64,000 bases of DNA from Allobosea sp. CRIB-10 (GTDB lineage: Bacteria > Pseudomonadota > Alphaproteobacteria > Rhizobiales > Beijerinckiaceae): assembly GCF_900112185.1 (NCBI RefSeq), contig NZ_FOKP01000006.1, forward strand, positions 124,001 through 188,000. The letters run 5' to 3'. The stretch's first letter is position 1. Each line of letters starts with the position of its first letter. The notes under the pieces are model-generated. The model searched no databases. It was not told where the DNA came from and saw only the letters and a list, made by a program, of their open reading frames with translations. Shown piece after piece: positions 34,605-44,299 of this stretch. The translations under genes and the position numbers were made by a program.

Positions 34605-35642
34605 TCACTGATCTGCGCCGTGGCGGGCGGAGAGCAGCGTCACGATCGCGGACATGCCCGGGCGCAGCCGCTCGAGCTCAGGCTGGCCAGCGTCGAAGGC
34701 GATCCGCACCGGGATGCGCTGGACGACCTTGGTGAAGTTGCCGGTCGCATTGTCCGGCGGCAGCAGGGCGAACTGAGCGCCGCTCGCCGGCGAGAAGCTC
34801 TCGACGCGCCCGCGGAACACCGCGCCCGGCGCAGCGTCGATCGTGATCGCGACCGCGCCGCCGAGATGGAACGCCGGAAGCTGGGTCTCCTTGAAATTGG
34901 CGACCACCCAGAACGCGCGCGGCACGACCGCGATCAGAAGGGTGCCGGGCCGGACATATTGGCCGACTCGCGCCTGCCGCTCGCTGACCCAGCCATCCGC
35001 CGGTCCGCGCACGGTGGTGTGCTCCAGCTCGATCTCGGCAAGCCGTAAAGCGGCCTGGGCGCCGGCGATGTCGGCGGTGAGCTGCGGGCGCTGGCTGTCG
35101 AGCACCTCCATCTGGCGCCGGGCCGAGGTGACATTCGCCTGTGCCTCGGCGAGCTTGGCGGCGGCGCGCAGATGGTCGGCCTCGGTCTGCTCGCTGCGAG
35201 CCTGCGGCGCCCAGCCTTGCCGCCTGAGCTCGCGGATGCGGACGAAATCGCGGGCGGCGCGGTCGTCTTCCGCCTCGGCGCCTTTGAGGACGGCATGCGC
35301 CTGGTCGATCCGGCTTGCCAGATTGGCGAGCAGCGCGCGACGGGTGTCGAGGGCCGCTGCGGCCTGGTCGACGCGGGCGCGGTAGTCGCTGTCGTCGATG
35401 CGGAACAACACATCGCCCGCCTTGATCGCCTGATTGTCGCGGATCGAGACTTCGGTGATGTAGCCGGCGATGCGAGGGCTGATCGGGGTCACGTCGCCGC
35501 GGACATAGGCGTTGTCCGTGGTGGTCGACTGCAAGGCGGACAGCCAGCCCCTGGGCGCCACCGCGCCCGAGACCGCGCCGAAGACGGTACCGGCGACGAG
35601 AAGGCTACCCAATCCAGCGCTCAGGAGTTTCATCGTCGCCAT
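34605..35642 (-). CDS. HlyD/EmrA family efflux adaptor protein
   Basis: About 345 residues from the ATG at 35642 (an alternative ATG is at 35633). One N-terminal membrane helix (LLSAGLGSLLVAGTVFGAVSG), a split lipoyl-like domain (TPISPRIAGYITEVSIRDNQAIKAGDVLFRIDD and later HTTVRGPADGWVSERQARVGQYVRPG) around a coiled-coil hairpin. It would link an inner membrane pump to an outer membrane channel, but no MFS or RND pump gene is next to it, so the partner is missing or distant. Its start abuts the divergent frameshifted regulator. Confidence 0.85.
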   Translation of the reverse strand: MATMKLLSAGLGSLLVAGTVFGAVSGAVAPRGWLSALQSTTTDNAYVRGDVTPISPRIAGYITEVSIRDNQAIKAGDVLFRIDDSDYRARVDQAAAALDTRRALLANLASRIDQAHAVLKGAEAEDDRAARDFVRIRELRRQGWAPQARSEQTEADHLRAAAKLAEAQANVTSARRQMEVLDSQRPQLTADIAGAQAALRLAEIELEHTTVRGPADGWVSERQARVGQYVRPGTLLIAVVPRAFWVVANFKETQLPAFHLGGAVAITIDAAPGAVFRGRVESFSPASGAQFALLPPDNATGNFTKVVQRIPVRIAFDAGQPELERLRPGMSAIVTLLSARHGADQ

Positions 35643-36575
35643 GCACCGGATCGGCTTCGTCATTTTCCCAGGCGTACAGATGATGAGCCTGGCCGCGCTC
35701 TCGGCCTTCGAACTCGCCAATCTGGCGCTGCCCGGGGCCTATGATGTGTCTCTCCTGTCGGAGAGCGGCGGCCCGGTGAAGACCTCTGTCGGCCCTGCGA
35801 TCGAGACGACCCCGTTCGACGACACGCCCTATGACACGGTGATCTTCGCCGGGGACCTGAAGGGCTCGGCCGGGCCGGACGGCGTGACGCAGTTCGTGCA
35901 GCACTCGGCACGGACCGCCCGGCGGGTGCTGCGGTCTGCACCGGCACCTTCGTCCTGGCGCAGGCCGGCATTCTCGACGGCCGCCAGGTGACGACCCATT
36001 GGGTCTGGGCCCGCGATCTCGCGGCGCGCTACCCCAAGATCAAGGTGGAACCGGACCGCATCTCCATCGTCGACGGCTCGATCTGGACCTCGGCCGGAAT
36101 GAGCGCCGGCGTCGATCTGGCGCTCAGCATGATCGAGAAGGATCTGGGTCCCGAGGTCGCGCGGATGACGGCCAGGAAGCTGGTGCTCTACCATCGCCGC
36201 GGCGGCGGCCAGTCGCAGCATTCGGCCCTGCTGGAGATGGATGCCAAGTCCGACCGCATCCAGTCGGCTCTGGACTATGCCAGGCGCAATCTGTCCGGCC
36301 GGCTCAGCGTCGAGGACCTCGCCGATGCGGCGCGGCTGAGCCCGCGTCAGTTCAGCCGCGCCTTCCATGCCGAAACCGACCAGTCTCCGGCCAAGGCGGT
36401 CGAGACGCTGCGGCTGGAGGCGGCGCGGGTGCTGATGGAGCAGACCAGCCACCCGATCGAGGCGATTGCCGAGCAGACCGGCTTCGCCGATCGCGAGCGG
36501 ATGCGACGCGCCTTCCTGCGAAGCTTCGGCCAGCCGCCCCAGGCGATCCGGCGCAATGCCCGGATGTTGTCCTAG
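35641..36575 (+). pseudogene. Frameshifted GlxA-type AraC regulator (DJ-1/PfpI + HTH)
   Basis: Two frames together make one GlxA-family regulator. The first, from ATG 35641 (MHRIGFVIFPGVQMMSLAALSAFELANL), is a DJ-1/PfpI domain and runs out of frame at about 35928. From there the conserved VCTGTFVLAQAGILDGR continues in another frame through TTHWVW and into an AraC HTH (LSVEDLADAARLSPRQFSRAF) ending at 36575. Restoring one G after GTG at 35926-35928 joins them as RVAAVCTG. A single-base deletion, or a sequencing error, is the simplest explanation. The stop codon is the first triplet of a dispersed repeat. Confidence 0.85.
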
Positions 36576-36676
36576 AGCAATTCCGCAATTCTTCGAATCG
36601 CGGAAATGTTCTAGGTCCCTGTTTTATCATATTTTCTTCACGCGAACCGGTCCCCGCTTCGCTCGAAAATGCTCTA
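36573..36676 (+). repeat. Dispersed ~105 bp palindrome-ended repeat, copy 1
   Basis: This 104-base element starts TAGAGCA and ends TGCTCTA. It shares TTCGAATCGCG, TTTTCTTCACGCGAA and CTTCGCTCGAAAATGCTCTAG with copies 2 and 3. The left half can fold (ATTCCGC pairing with GCGGAAA). Its first three bases are the stop codon of the frameshifted GlxA-type gene. The remaining gap to 36870 holds no gene. Confidence 0.85.
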
Positions 36677-36870
36677 GAGTCGAGGCGGAGAGGTCCGGCT
36701 CAGGAGGCCGGAGGGCCTCCGCTCCAGCGCCAGCGCTATCCCGGAAGCCTGGGGATGCTGCTGTCGACCCCGCTGACCACGCGACGAACGCAAACCTTGC
36801 CGCCCCATGTGACCTCGGCCGTAGCCGGCTTTTTGTTGGTGCCCGCCCCGTTTCCCGGCATCATCGCGCC

Positions 36871-37776
36871 ATGATCGACCTGCGCAATATCGAGACCTTC
36901 TTCTGGGCGGCCGCGCTCGGCAGTCTGCGGGCGGCCTCGGAGAAGCTCGGCACGACCCAGCCCGCGATCTCGCAGCGGATCGCCTCGCTGGAGACCGCGC
37001 TCGGCGTGCGCCTGTTCGAGCGCGATGCGCGCGGCGTGAAGCTGACCGCCAAGGGCCATGAACTGCTCGCCCATGCCGAACGGATGATGCAGGCGCGCCG
37101 CGACATGATCCAGGCCGCCCGCGACCAGACCACGATGAGCGGCACGCTGCGGATCGGCGTCGCCGAGACCATCGTCCAGACCTGGCTGCCCAAGCTGATC
37201 GAGGAGGTCCACGTCGCCTATCCGGCGCTCGTCCTCGAGATAGAGGTCGACAGCACCCATGTGCTGCAATCGCATCTGATGGCGCGCCAGATCGATCTCG
37301 CCTTCCTGCTCGGCCCCGTGCTCGAAGCGCGGGTGGAGAACCTGCCGCTCTGCACCTATCCGCTCGCCTGGGTCGTCAAGCCCGGCGCCGGCCTCGGCCC
37401 CGGCCCGGTCACGCTCGCCCGCATCGCCGGGCTCCCGATCATCACCTATCCCTCCAACAGCTCGCCCTACCGGCAGGTCCGCGACATGCTGATGCGCGCC
37501 GGCATCTCGACGCCGCGCATGTATGGCAGCGCCTCGCTCTCGATGGTGGTGCGCATGGTGCTCGACGGCATCGGCGCGGCCGTGATCACACCGGTCTTCC
37601 TCGGCCGCGAACTGGAGCGCGGCGAATTGCAGATCGTCGAGGTCGAGGCCGACCCTTTGCCAGATCTCAGCTTCACCGCGAGCTGGATCGACGGGCCCGA
37701 CAGTCATCCCTCCCGCGTCATCGCGCGCATGGCGCAAGCGGTCGCACGGGAGTCCCCCGCCGGCCAGAAGGGGTGA
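36871..37776 (+). CDS. LysR family transcriptional regulator
   Basis: A 301-residue LysR protein: N-terminal winged helix (LRNIETFFWAAALGSLRAASEKLGTTQPAISQRIASLETALGVRLFERD) and an effector-binding domain (LRIGVAETIVQTWLPKLIEEV). ATG at 36871 is the conserved family start. It is oriented the same way as the catabolic operon that begins 186 bases later and is the obvious candidate regulator for it. Confidence 0.92.
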   Translation: MIDLRNIETFFWAAALGSLRAASEKLGTTQPAISQRIASLETALGVRLFERDARGVKLTAKGHELLAHAERMMQARRDMIQAARDQTTMSGTLRIGVAETIVQTWLPKLIEEVHVAYPALVLEIEVDSTHVLQSHLMARQIDLAFLLGPVLEARVENLPLCTYPLAWVVKPGAGLGPGPVTLARIAGLPIITYPSNSSPYRQVRDMLMRAGISTPRMYGSASLSMVVRMVLDGIGAAVITPVFLGRELERGELQIVEVEADPLPDLSFTASWIDGPDSHPSRVIARMAQAVARESPAGQKG

Positions 37777-37962
37777 TAAATCCGGCTTATACCTCGGTTC
37801 CAAACATACGATTGGACAGCAACGCCCCCGATGCCCTGCAATGCCGATGCATAGACGGCTCTAAAGTCGCGGCAGAGGGGTCACGCGTTGAACCTTGCAG
37901 ACATCATCGTTTCGGCAGGCCTGGTCATTGGCGCCGCTGTCGTCATCTCGGCCTGAGCCGCA

Positions 37963-39156
37963 ATGACGGGCGGGGCAACGGGCGACATCGCTGAAGTATT
38001 CGCGAAGCGGCGGCAAGCTCTGCTGTGTCTGGCGCGTGATCATGGTGCCGACAGCGTTGCGGTCTTTGGCTTCGGCAGCGCCCTCGGCGCCGGCAGCGCC
38101 TCGCACGGCGCCCTTCGTTTCTTCAGTGGCTGGGACGGGCATGAGAGCCTGTCGCTGCTGCTCGTCACCGAGGAGGGCGCGCGCCTCATCGTCGGCAGCC
38201 CGTTCATGCTGCCGCTGGCGCGCGAACTGGGGCCCCATCTCGCCGCCGAATATCGTCCGCCGCTGGCCTGGGGCAAGGCGCTCGTGGCGCGGACGAACGG
38301 CACTTGCGTCGCAACGGTCGGCTTCGGCGAATTGCCCCGGCAGGTCGACTCCGCGCTGGCGGCAGATGGCTTCACTGCCGGTCCGTCGCTGGATGATGCC
38401 GCGGCGCGGCTGCGGCTGCTCAAGGATTCCGCCGCCCTCAGACGGCATCGTGACGCGGCTGCCCTGTGCGACCTGCTCTTCGGTCGGCTCGGTGCCGAGC
38501 TGGCGCGACGGCGTCCGGCCTGGGAAATCCAGCTCGATCTCGAAACCGAGGCGCGCAGGCAGGGTGCCGACTACAGCCGGACCTGGCTGACCATCGCACC
38601 GGCGGCGGACTATCCGCGCTACTGGCCTGCGGAGGCCCGGCGGGTGCCGGAATACGGCGACCAGGTCCTGTTGGGCGTCGCTCTCACGGTCGACGGCCAT
38701 TGGGGCCATGGCATCCGGATGGGCAGCATCGGGCCGCAGAAACCCGCGCATCGCGCCCTCGCCGGCCATGTCGAGGCGATGCTGGGAGCGGGTCTGGCGG
38801 CGCTGCGTCCGGGCTTGCCGCTGGCGGGCGCCGAAGCGGCCATGGAGGCCGTGCTGGCCGAGCGTGTCGATGCTCGTGACCGTCAGAACCTCCGGCGCTT
38901 CCGCAATGGGCACGGCCTCGGCTTCTCCTATGAGGAGCCGCTGACGACCGCGGTCTTCCGCCAGCATTTCGACCCCGGCGCGCCGCCCGCCGCGGCCTCC
39001 GATCTCGCGCTGGCGCCCGGCATGCTCTTCGAGCTGCACCCTAACCTGTTCGTGCCCGATCTCGGCGGCGCGGCGCTCGGCGAGATGGTTCTCGTCACGC
39101 CGGACGGCCCGGAATGCCTGCTCCGCCACCCTCGCGCCTGCCAGTCCTGGGACTAG
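37963..39156 (+). CDS. M24 'pita-bread' hydrolase, creatinase-like with lost metal site
   Basis: A 397-residue M24-family protein. The C-terminal domain keeps the active-site His (NGHGLGFSYEEP) and the two late Glu (FELHPNLF, LGEMVLV), but the segment that should hold the two metal aspartates reads GDQVLLGVALTVDGHWGH, without them. Creatinase shows the same loss and hydrolyses C-N bonds without metal. It is therefore more likely a creatinase-type amidinohydrolase/amidase than an aminopeptidase. It opens an operon with a TRAP transporter, DUF2848, amidase and DUF1445 genes, probably catabolic. Confidence 0.78.
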   Translation: MTGGATGDIAEVFAKRRQALLCLARDHGADSVAVFGFGSALGAGSASHGALRFFSGWDGHESLSLLLVTEEGARLIVGSPFMLPLARELGPHLAAEYRPPLAWGKALVARTNGTCVATVGFGELPRQVDSALAADGFTAGPSLDDAAARLRLLKDSAALRRHRDAAALCDLLFGRLGAELARRRPAWEIQLDLETEARRQGADYSRTWLTIAPAADYPRYWPAEARRVPEYGDQVLLGVALTVDGHWGHGIRMGSIGPQKPAHRALAGHVEAMLGAGLAALRPGLPLAGAEAAMEAVLAERVDARDRQNLRRFRNGHGLGFSYEEPLTTAVFRQHFDPGAPPAAASDLALAPGMLFELHPNLFVPDLGGAALGEMVLVTPDGPECLLRHPRACQSWD

Positions 39157-39200
39157 GGCGCGAGGCATTTCACCACCAACCACCAACGAGGGGATAAACG

Positions 39201-40238
39201 ATGAAAGCTTTCATTCTCGCCGCCGGTCTGCTCGCGGCGACCGCAGCCTCTGCTCAGGATCTGCCGAAGGCCAATCTCAAGGTGGTCGGCGGGCTCAGCA
39301 ATCTCACCGCCTATCAGGACTATGAGCAGCCGTTCTGGACCAAGACCATCCCCGAGAAATCGAAGGGCCAGGTCACGGCCGAGATCAAGGGCTTCAACGA
39401 GATGGGACTGAAGGGGCCCGAATTGCTGCGTTTGATGTCGCAGGGCGTGATCGAGTTCGGCACCGCCACCCTGTCCTATTTCGCCAGCGACAACCCGATC
39501 AACGAGGCGATCGACCTCGCCGGCCTCGCGCCCGACGCCAAGACCGCTCGCGCGATCACCGACGCGTTCGCGCCGATCTATGCCAAGTTCTACGGCGAAG
39601 GCTCGAAGGTCCGTCTGCTCGGGATCTCCCCCTATCCGGCGCAGGTGCTGTTCTGCAACGCCGAGATCAAGGGCCTCGCCGATCTCAAGGGCAAGAAGGT
39701 CCGCACCTCCAGCCGCACCCAGGCCGAGTTCGTCGAGGCCTTCGGCGGCTCGAGCGTGACAATGGCCTTCGGCGAGGTCGTGCCGGCCCTGCAGAACAAG
39801 GTCGTCGACTGCGCCATCACCGGCTCGCTCTCGGGCTATTCGGCCAAGTGGTACGAGGTCTCGACGCATCTGCTGGCGCTGCCGATCAACTGGAACCAGC
39901 AGATCCACGCGGTCAACGAGGCCGCCTGGAACAAGATCGACCCCAAGGTCCGCGAGTTCCTGGCGACCAACATCAAGGCCCTGGTCGGCCAGATCTGGGA
40001 CGCCGCCGCGCAGCAGACCCAGCAGGGCTATGACTGCAACACCGGCGCCGCCGCCTGCACCCTGTCGGTCAAGGGCAAGATGCAGCTCGTCGTCCCGACC
40101 GACGCCGACAAGGCGCTGCTCAAGACTGTGCTGCAGGAGAAGGTGCTGCCGAAATGGGCTGCGCGCTGCTCGGCCGATTGCGTCGCCGGCTTCAACGCCA
40201 CGGTCGGCAAGGAACTCGGCCTGACCGCCAAGAAGTGA
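39201..40238 (+). CDS. TRAP transporter substrate-binding protein (DctP type)
   Basis: A 345-residue periplasmic protein with signal MKAFILAAGLLAATAASAQD. DctP features: ELLRLMSQGVIEFGTATLSYF, GLADLKGKKVRTSSRTQAEF with the conserved Arg for a carboxylate, and FGEVVPALQNKVVDCAITGS. Cys pair GYDCNTGAAACT and CSADC are unusual and also occur in the second DctP of this window. It delivers an organic acid to the DctQM proteins encoded next. A strong hairpin follows its stop codon. Confidence 0.92.
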   Translation: MKAFILAAGLLAATAASAQDLPKANLKVVGGLSNLTAYQDYEQPFWTKTIPEKSKGQVTAEIKGFNEMGLKGPELLRLMSQGVIEFGTATLSYFASDNPINEAIDLAGLAPDAKTARAITDAFAPIYAKFYGEGSKVRLLGISPYPAQVLFCNAEIKGLADLKGKKVRTSSRTQAEFVEAFGGSSVTMAFGEVVPALQNKVVDCAITGSLSGYSAKWYEVSTHLLALPINWNQQIHAVNEAAWNKIDPKVREFLATNIKALVGQIWDAAAQQTQQGYDCNTGAAACTLSVKGKMQLVVPTDADKALLKTVLQEKVLPKWAARCSADCVAGFNATVGKELGLTAKK

Positions 40239-40245
40239 GCGCCCC

Positions 40246-40275
40246 GGCAGAGGCCGGCTCGCGCCGGTCTCTGCC
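40246..40275 (+). terminator. Strong hairpin after the DctP gene
   Basis: GGCAGAGGCCGGC (40246-40258) and GCCGGTCTCTGCC (40263-40275) form a 13-base stem with one G-U pair and a TCGC loop, 8 bases after the stop codon. No T run follows. It probably stabilises the binding-protein message or attenuates transcription into the permease genes. Confidence 0.75.
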
Positions 40276-40302
40276 CCGATCTCCCTGGGAGCCGAGGATT
40301 CC

Positions 40303-40923
40303 ATGACCAATCCGCCCCCGCCTAACGCTCTGGCGGCGCTGCTGCGCCATGCCGAGAGCCTGTCCCGCGTCGCCGTCTGGTGTGCCGGGGCGCTGACGAT
40401 CGCGAGCGTGCTGCTGATCTCCTTCGACGTGCTCGCCCGCAAATTCCTCGGCTTCACCACCGGCGGTGCGGACGAATTGTCGAGCTACGCCTTCGCCGTC
40501 AGCACGAGCTGGTCGCTCGCCTTCGCGACGCTGCAGCGGGCCAATGTCCGCGTCGACGTGCTCTACCAGTACTTCCCCGTGCGGCTCGCCGCCGTCCTCG
40601 ACTGGGTCTCGCTGGTCGCGCTCGGCGTCTTCATGGCGATGCTGACCTATTACGCCTATGACGTGGTCGGCGCCTCGCTCGCCCAGAGCTCGCGGGCCAA
40701 TACGCCGCTGGCGACGCCGCTGGCGATCCCGCAGGGGCTTTGGTTCGCCGGCCTGCTCTTCATGTGCGTCATCCTCGCTTTGATGCTGCTGCGCGCCTCG
40801 GTCGCGCTGGTGACCGGCGATATCGCCACCGTGAAGGCGATCGCCGGCGTGCGCTCGACCCAGGAAGAGGCCGAAGAGGAAGCCGCCGCCGGCGAGCGCA
40901 TGGTCAAGGGAGAAGCGGCATGA
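40303..40923 (+). CDS. TRAP transporter small permease (DctQ type)
   Basis: A 206-residue protein with four predicted membrane helices (VWCAGALTIASVLLISFDVLARKF; LAAVLDWVSLVALGVFMAMLTYYAYDVV; LWFAGLLFMCVILALMLLRAS) and the DctQ pattern GGADELSSYAFAVSTSWSLAF. It overlaps the DctM gene by four bases. A charged tail (STQEEAEEEAAAGERMVKGE) is at the C-terminus. Confidence 0.9.
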   Translation: MTNPPPPNALAALLRHAESLSRVAVWCAGALTIASVLLISFDVLARKFLGFTTGGADELSSYAFAVSTSWSLAFATLQRANVRVDVLYQYFPVRLAAVLDWVSLVALGVFMAMLTYYAYDVVGASLAQSSRANTPLATPLAIPQGLWFAGLLFMCVILALMLLRASVALVTGDIATVKAIAGVRSTQEEAEEEAAAGERMVKGEAA

Positions 40924-42203
40924 TCGCCACGACCCTCATCCTCCTGCTCGTCCTGATCGGCCTGTCGATCCCGGTCGGCGCGGCGCTCGGCGTGCTCGGC
41001 CTGATCCTCGACCCGCTCTACTCGATGCTGCCGCTGACGCGCGGCATCGGCGAGCTCGCCTGGAGCACCAACAACGAGTTCCTGCTCGTCGCCATCCCGC
41101 TCTTTATCCTGCTCGGCGAGATCCTGCTGCGCTCAGGCTTCGCCGAGCGCATGTACGGCGCGATGAGCCTGTGGCTGTCCTGGCTGCCGGGCGGGCTGAT
41201 GCACGCCAATATCGGCGCCTCTGCCCTGTTCGCGGCGACCTCGGGATCGAGCGTCGCGACCGCCGCAACGGTCGGCACCGTCGCGCTGCCGCAGATCAAG
41301 CGCTACGGCTACAATGAGCCGCTCTTCCTCGGCAGTCTCGCCGCCGGCGGCACGCTCGGCATCCTGATCCCGCCCTCGATCAACCTCGTGCTCTACGGGG
41401 TGCTGACCAACTCCTCGGTGCCCAAGCTCTATCTCGCCGGCATCATCCCTGGCCTGCTGTTGGCCGGCCTGTTCATGCTCACCGTCATCATCGGTTGCGT
41501 GGTCAAGCCGGAATGGGGCGGGCGCCGGATCACCGCGAGCTGGGGCGAGCGCTTCGCCAGCCTGGCGCATCTGGCCCCGCCGCTCGGCATCTTCTTCCTC
41601 GTCGTGGGCTCGATCTATGCCGGCCTTGCAACCCCGACGGAAGCCGCCGCGCTCGGCGTCACCGGCGCGATGCTCCTGGCGGCCTGGTCGCGCCGCCTGA
41701 CGCTGTCGATGCTGCGCGAAGCGGTCGAGGGTACGATGAAGGCGACCGCGATGATCATGCTGATCATCCTGGCCGCCGCCTTCCTCAACTTCGTGATGTC
41801 GGCGACCGGGATCACCGACGCGATCACCAATTCGATCCGGGGGCTCGGCTTCTCGCCGGTCCAGATGCTGGTCGTGATCGTGGTGTTCTACCTGATCCTC
41901 GGCTGCTTCATGGAGACGCTCTCGATGATGATCACCACGATCCCGATCGTGGCGCCGATCATGATCGGGCTCGGCTACGATCCGATCTGGCTGGGCATCC
42001 TGATCATCGTGCTGGTCGAGGCCGCGCTGATCACCCCGCCGGTCGGCCTCAACCTCTTCGTGGTCCAGAGCCTGCGCAAGAGCGGCACGATGAATGCGGT
42101 GATCGTCGGCAGCATGCCCTATGTCGCGGCGATGGCGGCGCTGCTGCTGCTGCTCGCGCTCTTCCCGGACCTCGCACTCTTCCTGCCCCGCGTCTTCGAA
42201 TAG
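40920..42203 (+). CDS. TRAP transporter large permease (DctM type)
   Basis: A 427-residue DctM with about twelve helices and the family signatures IPLFILLGEILLRSGFAERM, ATSGSSVATAATVGTVALPQ and GTLGILIPPSINLVLYG. It uses the sodium or proton gradient to import the acid captured by DctP. ATG at 40920 gives the canonical N-terminus MIATTLILLLVLIGLSIPVG; upstream codons in frame belong to the DctQ gene. Confidence 0.93.
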   Translation: MIATTLILLLVLIGLSIPVGAALGVLGLILDPLYSMLPLTRGIGELAWSTNNEFLLVAIPLFILLGEILLRSGFAERMYGAMSLWLSWLPGGLMHANIGASALFAATSGSSVATAATVGTVALPQIKRYGYNEPLFLGSLAAGGTLGILIPPSINLVLYGVLTNSSVPKLYLAGIIPGLLLAGLFMLTVIIGCVVKPEWGGRRITASWGERFASLAHLAPPLGIFFLVVGSIYAGLATPTEAAALGVTGAMLLAAWSRRLTLSMLREAVEGTMKATAMIMLIILAAAFLNFVMSATGITDAITNSIRGLGFSPVQMLVVIVVFYLILGCFMETLSMMITTIPIVAPIMIGLGYDPIWLGILIIVLVEAALITPPVGLNLFVVQSLRKSGTMNAVIVGSMPYVAAMAALLLLLALFPDLALFLPRVFE

Positions 42204-42251
42204 GCGCGGCGCATCGCCTTTCTCCCATCCCCGTAAACTCCGCAGGACGTC

Positions 42252-42938
42252 ATGGAACTGAACTTCACCGTCGAAGGCGGCGCTGCCCCGCAGCCGCTCA
42301 AGGTCGATCTCACCGAGCTGGTCGTCGCCGGCTGGGCCGGGCGCGACCGCGCCGCGATCGAGCATCACATCGAGGAACTCGCCGCCATCGGGGTGCCGCG
42401 CCCGAGCACCGTGCCACTCTATTACCGCGTTGCCGAAGCCCTGGTGACGCAGGCCGAGAGCATCCAGGTGCTCGGCACCGAGAGCTCCGGCGAGGTCGAG
42501 ACCTTCGTCTTCAGCGCGGGCGGGCAGACGTATGTCAGCCTCGCCTCCGACCACACCGACCGCAAGCTCGAGACGATCGGCGTCGCGATCTCCAAGCAGG
42601 TCTGCGCCAAGCCGCTGGCGCGCAAGGCCTGGCGCTTCGCCGAGGTCGCCGGCCATTGGGACGAGATGATCATCCGCTCCCATATCGAGGAGAACGGCGT
42701 GCGGGTGCTCTATCAGGAAGGGCCGCTGGCCAGCCTGCGCCCGCCGCTCGAGCTGATCGCCGGCTTCACAGGCGGCGCGGCGCTCCTGCCCGACGGAACC
42801 GGCATGATCTGCGGCACGGTGGGGGCGATCGGCGGCATTCGGCCGGCGCCCTCCTTCGCCATGGAGCTGTTCGACCCCGTGCTCGGCCGCAGCATCGAGC
42901 ATAGCTACCGGATCGTCTCGTTGCCGGAAGTCGCCTGA
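42252..42938 (+). CDS. DUF2848 family protein
   Basis: A 228-residue cytoplasmic protein of DUF2848 (VVAGWAGRDRAAIEHHIEELAAIGVPRPSTVPLYYRV; SLASDHTDRKLE; DPVLGRSIEHSYRIVSLP). The fold appears related to fumarylacetoacetate-hydrolase-like enzymes, which cleave C-C bonds or act on 2-oxo acids; this relation is from memory. The gene is one base from the amidase gene and belongs to the same operon. Confidence 0.8.
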   Translation: MELNFTVEGGAAPQPLKVDLTELVVAGWAGRDRAAIEHHIEELAAIGVPRPSTVPLYYRVAEALVTQAESIQVLGTESSGEVETFVFSAGGQTYVSLASDHTDRKLETIGVAISKQVCAKPLARKAWRFAEVAGHWDEMIIRSHIEENGVRVLYQEGPLASLRPPLELIAGFTGGAALLPDGTGMICGTVGAIGGIRPAPSFAMELFDPVLGRSIEHSYRIVSLPEVA

Positions 42939-42939
42939 C

Positions 42940-44295
42940 ATGAGCCGGACCTTGATCGAACTGCGCGATGATCTTGCCGCGGGGCGCACCACTTCCGTCG
43001 CCTTGACGGAAGACGCCCTGGCGCGTGCACGGGCGAGCGATGGCGAAGGCGCTCGCGTCTTCACCAAGCTCTATGCCGAGCGCGCGCTCAAGACGGCGCA
43101 GGCCTCCGACGCGCTGCGGCAGGCCGGCTTCGTGCGTTCGCCGGTCGAGGGCCTGCCGATCTCGATCAAGGACCTGTTCGACGTCGCCGGCGACATTACC
43201 ATGGCCGGCAGCGTCGCTCTCGATGACGCGCCGCCGGCCAAGGCCAATGCGCCGGTGGTCGAGCGACTCATCGCGGCCGGCGCGATCATCGTCGGCCGCA
43301 CCAACATGACCGAGTTCGCCTTCTCCGGGCTCGGGCTCAATCCGCATTACGGCACGCCGCTGAACCCGTTCGATCGCGCCGCCAAGCGCATTCCGGGCGG
43401 CTCGTCCTCGGGGGCGGCCGTCTCGGTCAGCGACGGCATGGCCGCAGCCGCGGTCGGCACGGACACCGGCGGCTCGGTCCGGATCCCCGCTGCGCTGTGT
43501 GGCCTCACCGGCTTCAAGCCGACCGCCCGGCGTGTGCCGCGCGACGGGGCCCTGCCGCTCTCGACCAGTCTCGATTCGATCGGCCCGATCGGGCGCAGCG
43601 TCGCCTGCTGCGCCATGCTCGACGCGGTTCTCTCCGGAACCGGCGAGAACCTGCTCGGCGAAGCGAGCCTCGCCGGTCTGCGGCTCGCCGTGCCCAGGAC
43701 CGTCGCGCTCGACGGCATGGACACGAGTGTAGCGGCGAGCTTCGAAGCCGCGCTCAGCACTCTGTCACGAGCCGGGGCGCAGATCAGCGAGATCGTCGTC
43801 CCGGAATTCGCGCAGCTCGGCGCGATCAACGCCAAAGGCGGCCTTGCGGCGGCGGAAGCCTGGCACTGGCATCGCGAGCTGATCCAGCGGGCCGGCGATC
43901 GCTACGACACGCGCGTGCGGGTGCGGATCCTGCGCGGCCGCGAGCTCTCGGCGGCCGACTATATCGACCTGCTGGCGGCGCGCTCCGCCTGGATCGCGTC
44001 CGTGGAGGCGCGGATCGCCCCGTTCGACGCCTTGGTCATGCCGACCGTGCCGATCGTCGCGCCCCGTATCGACGAGCTCGCGGATGATGCCGCCTTCGGC
44101 GCCACCAACCTGCTGATCCTGCGCAATCCGACCTTCATCAACTTCCTCGACGGCTGCGCCGTGAGCCTGCCTTGCCATCGTTCCGGCGAGGCCCCGGTCG
44201 GGCTGATGCTCGCCGGCGCCGCCGGCCGTGATCGCGCGATCCTGTCGATCGGGCAGGCGGTGGAACAGGCGCTGCGCGCCACAAGCGGGAGCTGA
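42940..44295 (+). CDS. Amidase (amidase signature family)
   Basis: A 451-residue amidase with the Ser-Ser-Lys triad: K in [13 protein letters not shown], the glycine/serine stretch [15 protein letters not shown] and [23 protein letters not shown]. It hydrolyses a carboxylic amide to acid and ammonia. Position between DUF2848 and DUF1445 genes implies action on an intermediate of the compound taken up by the TRAP system. Start at ATG 42940. Confidence 0.92.
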   Translation: MSRTLIELRDDLAAGRTTSVALTEDALARARASDGEGARVFTKLYAERALKTAQASDALRQAGFVRSPVEGLPISIKDLFDVAGDITMAGSVALDDAPPAKANAPVVERLIAAGAIIVGRTNMTEFAFSGLGLNPHYGTPLNPFDRAAKRIPGGSSSGAAVSVSDGMAAAAVGTDTGGSVRIPAALCGLTGFKPTARRVPRDGALPLSTSLDSIGPIGRSVACCAMLDAVLSGTGENLLGEASLAGLRLAVPRTVALDGMDTSVAASFEAALSTLSRAGAQISEIVVPEFAQLGAINAKGGLAAAEAWHWHRELIQRAGDRYDTRVRVRILRGRELSAADYIDLLAARSAWIASVEARIAPFDALVMPTVPIVAPRIDELADDAAFGATNLLILRNPTFINFLDGCAVSLPCHRSGEAPVGLMLAGAAGRDRAILSIGQAVEQALRATSGS

Positions 44296-44299
44296 GGCC

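Noticed and set aside
41133..43067. Minus-strand open frame of 644 codons opposite the DctM and DUF2848 genes
   Set aside because: Composition is that of an antisense shadow and the plus-strand genes are unambiguous.
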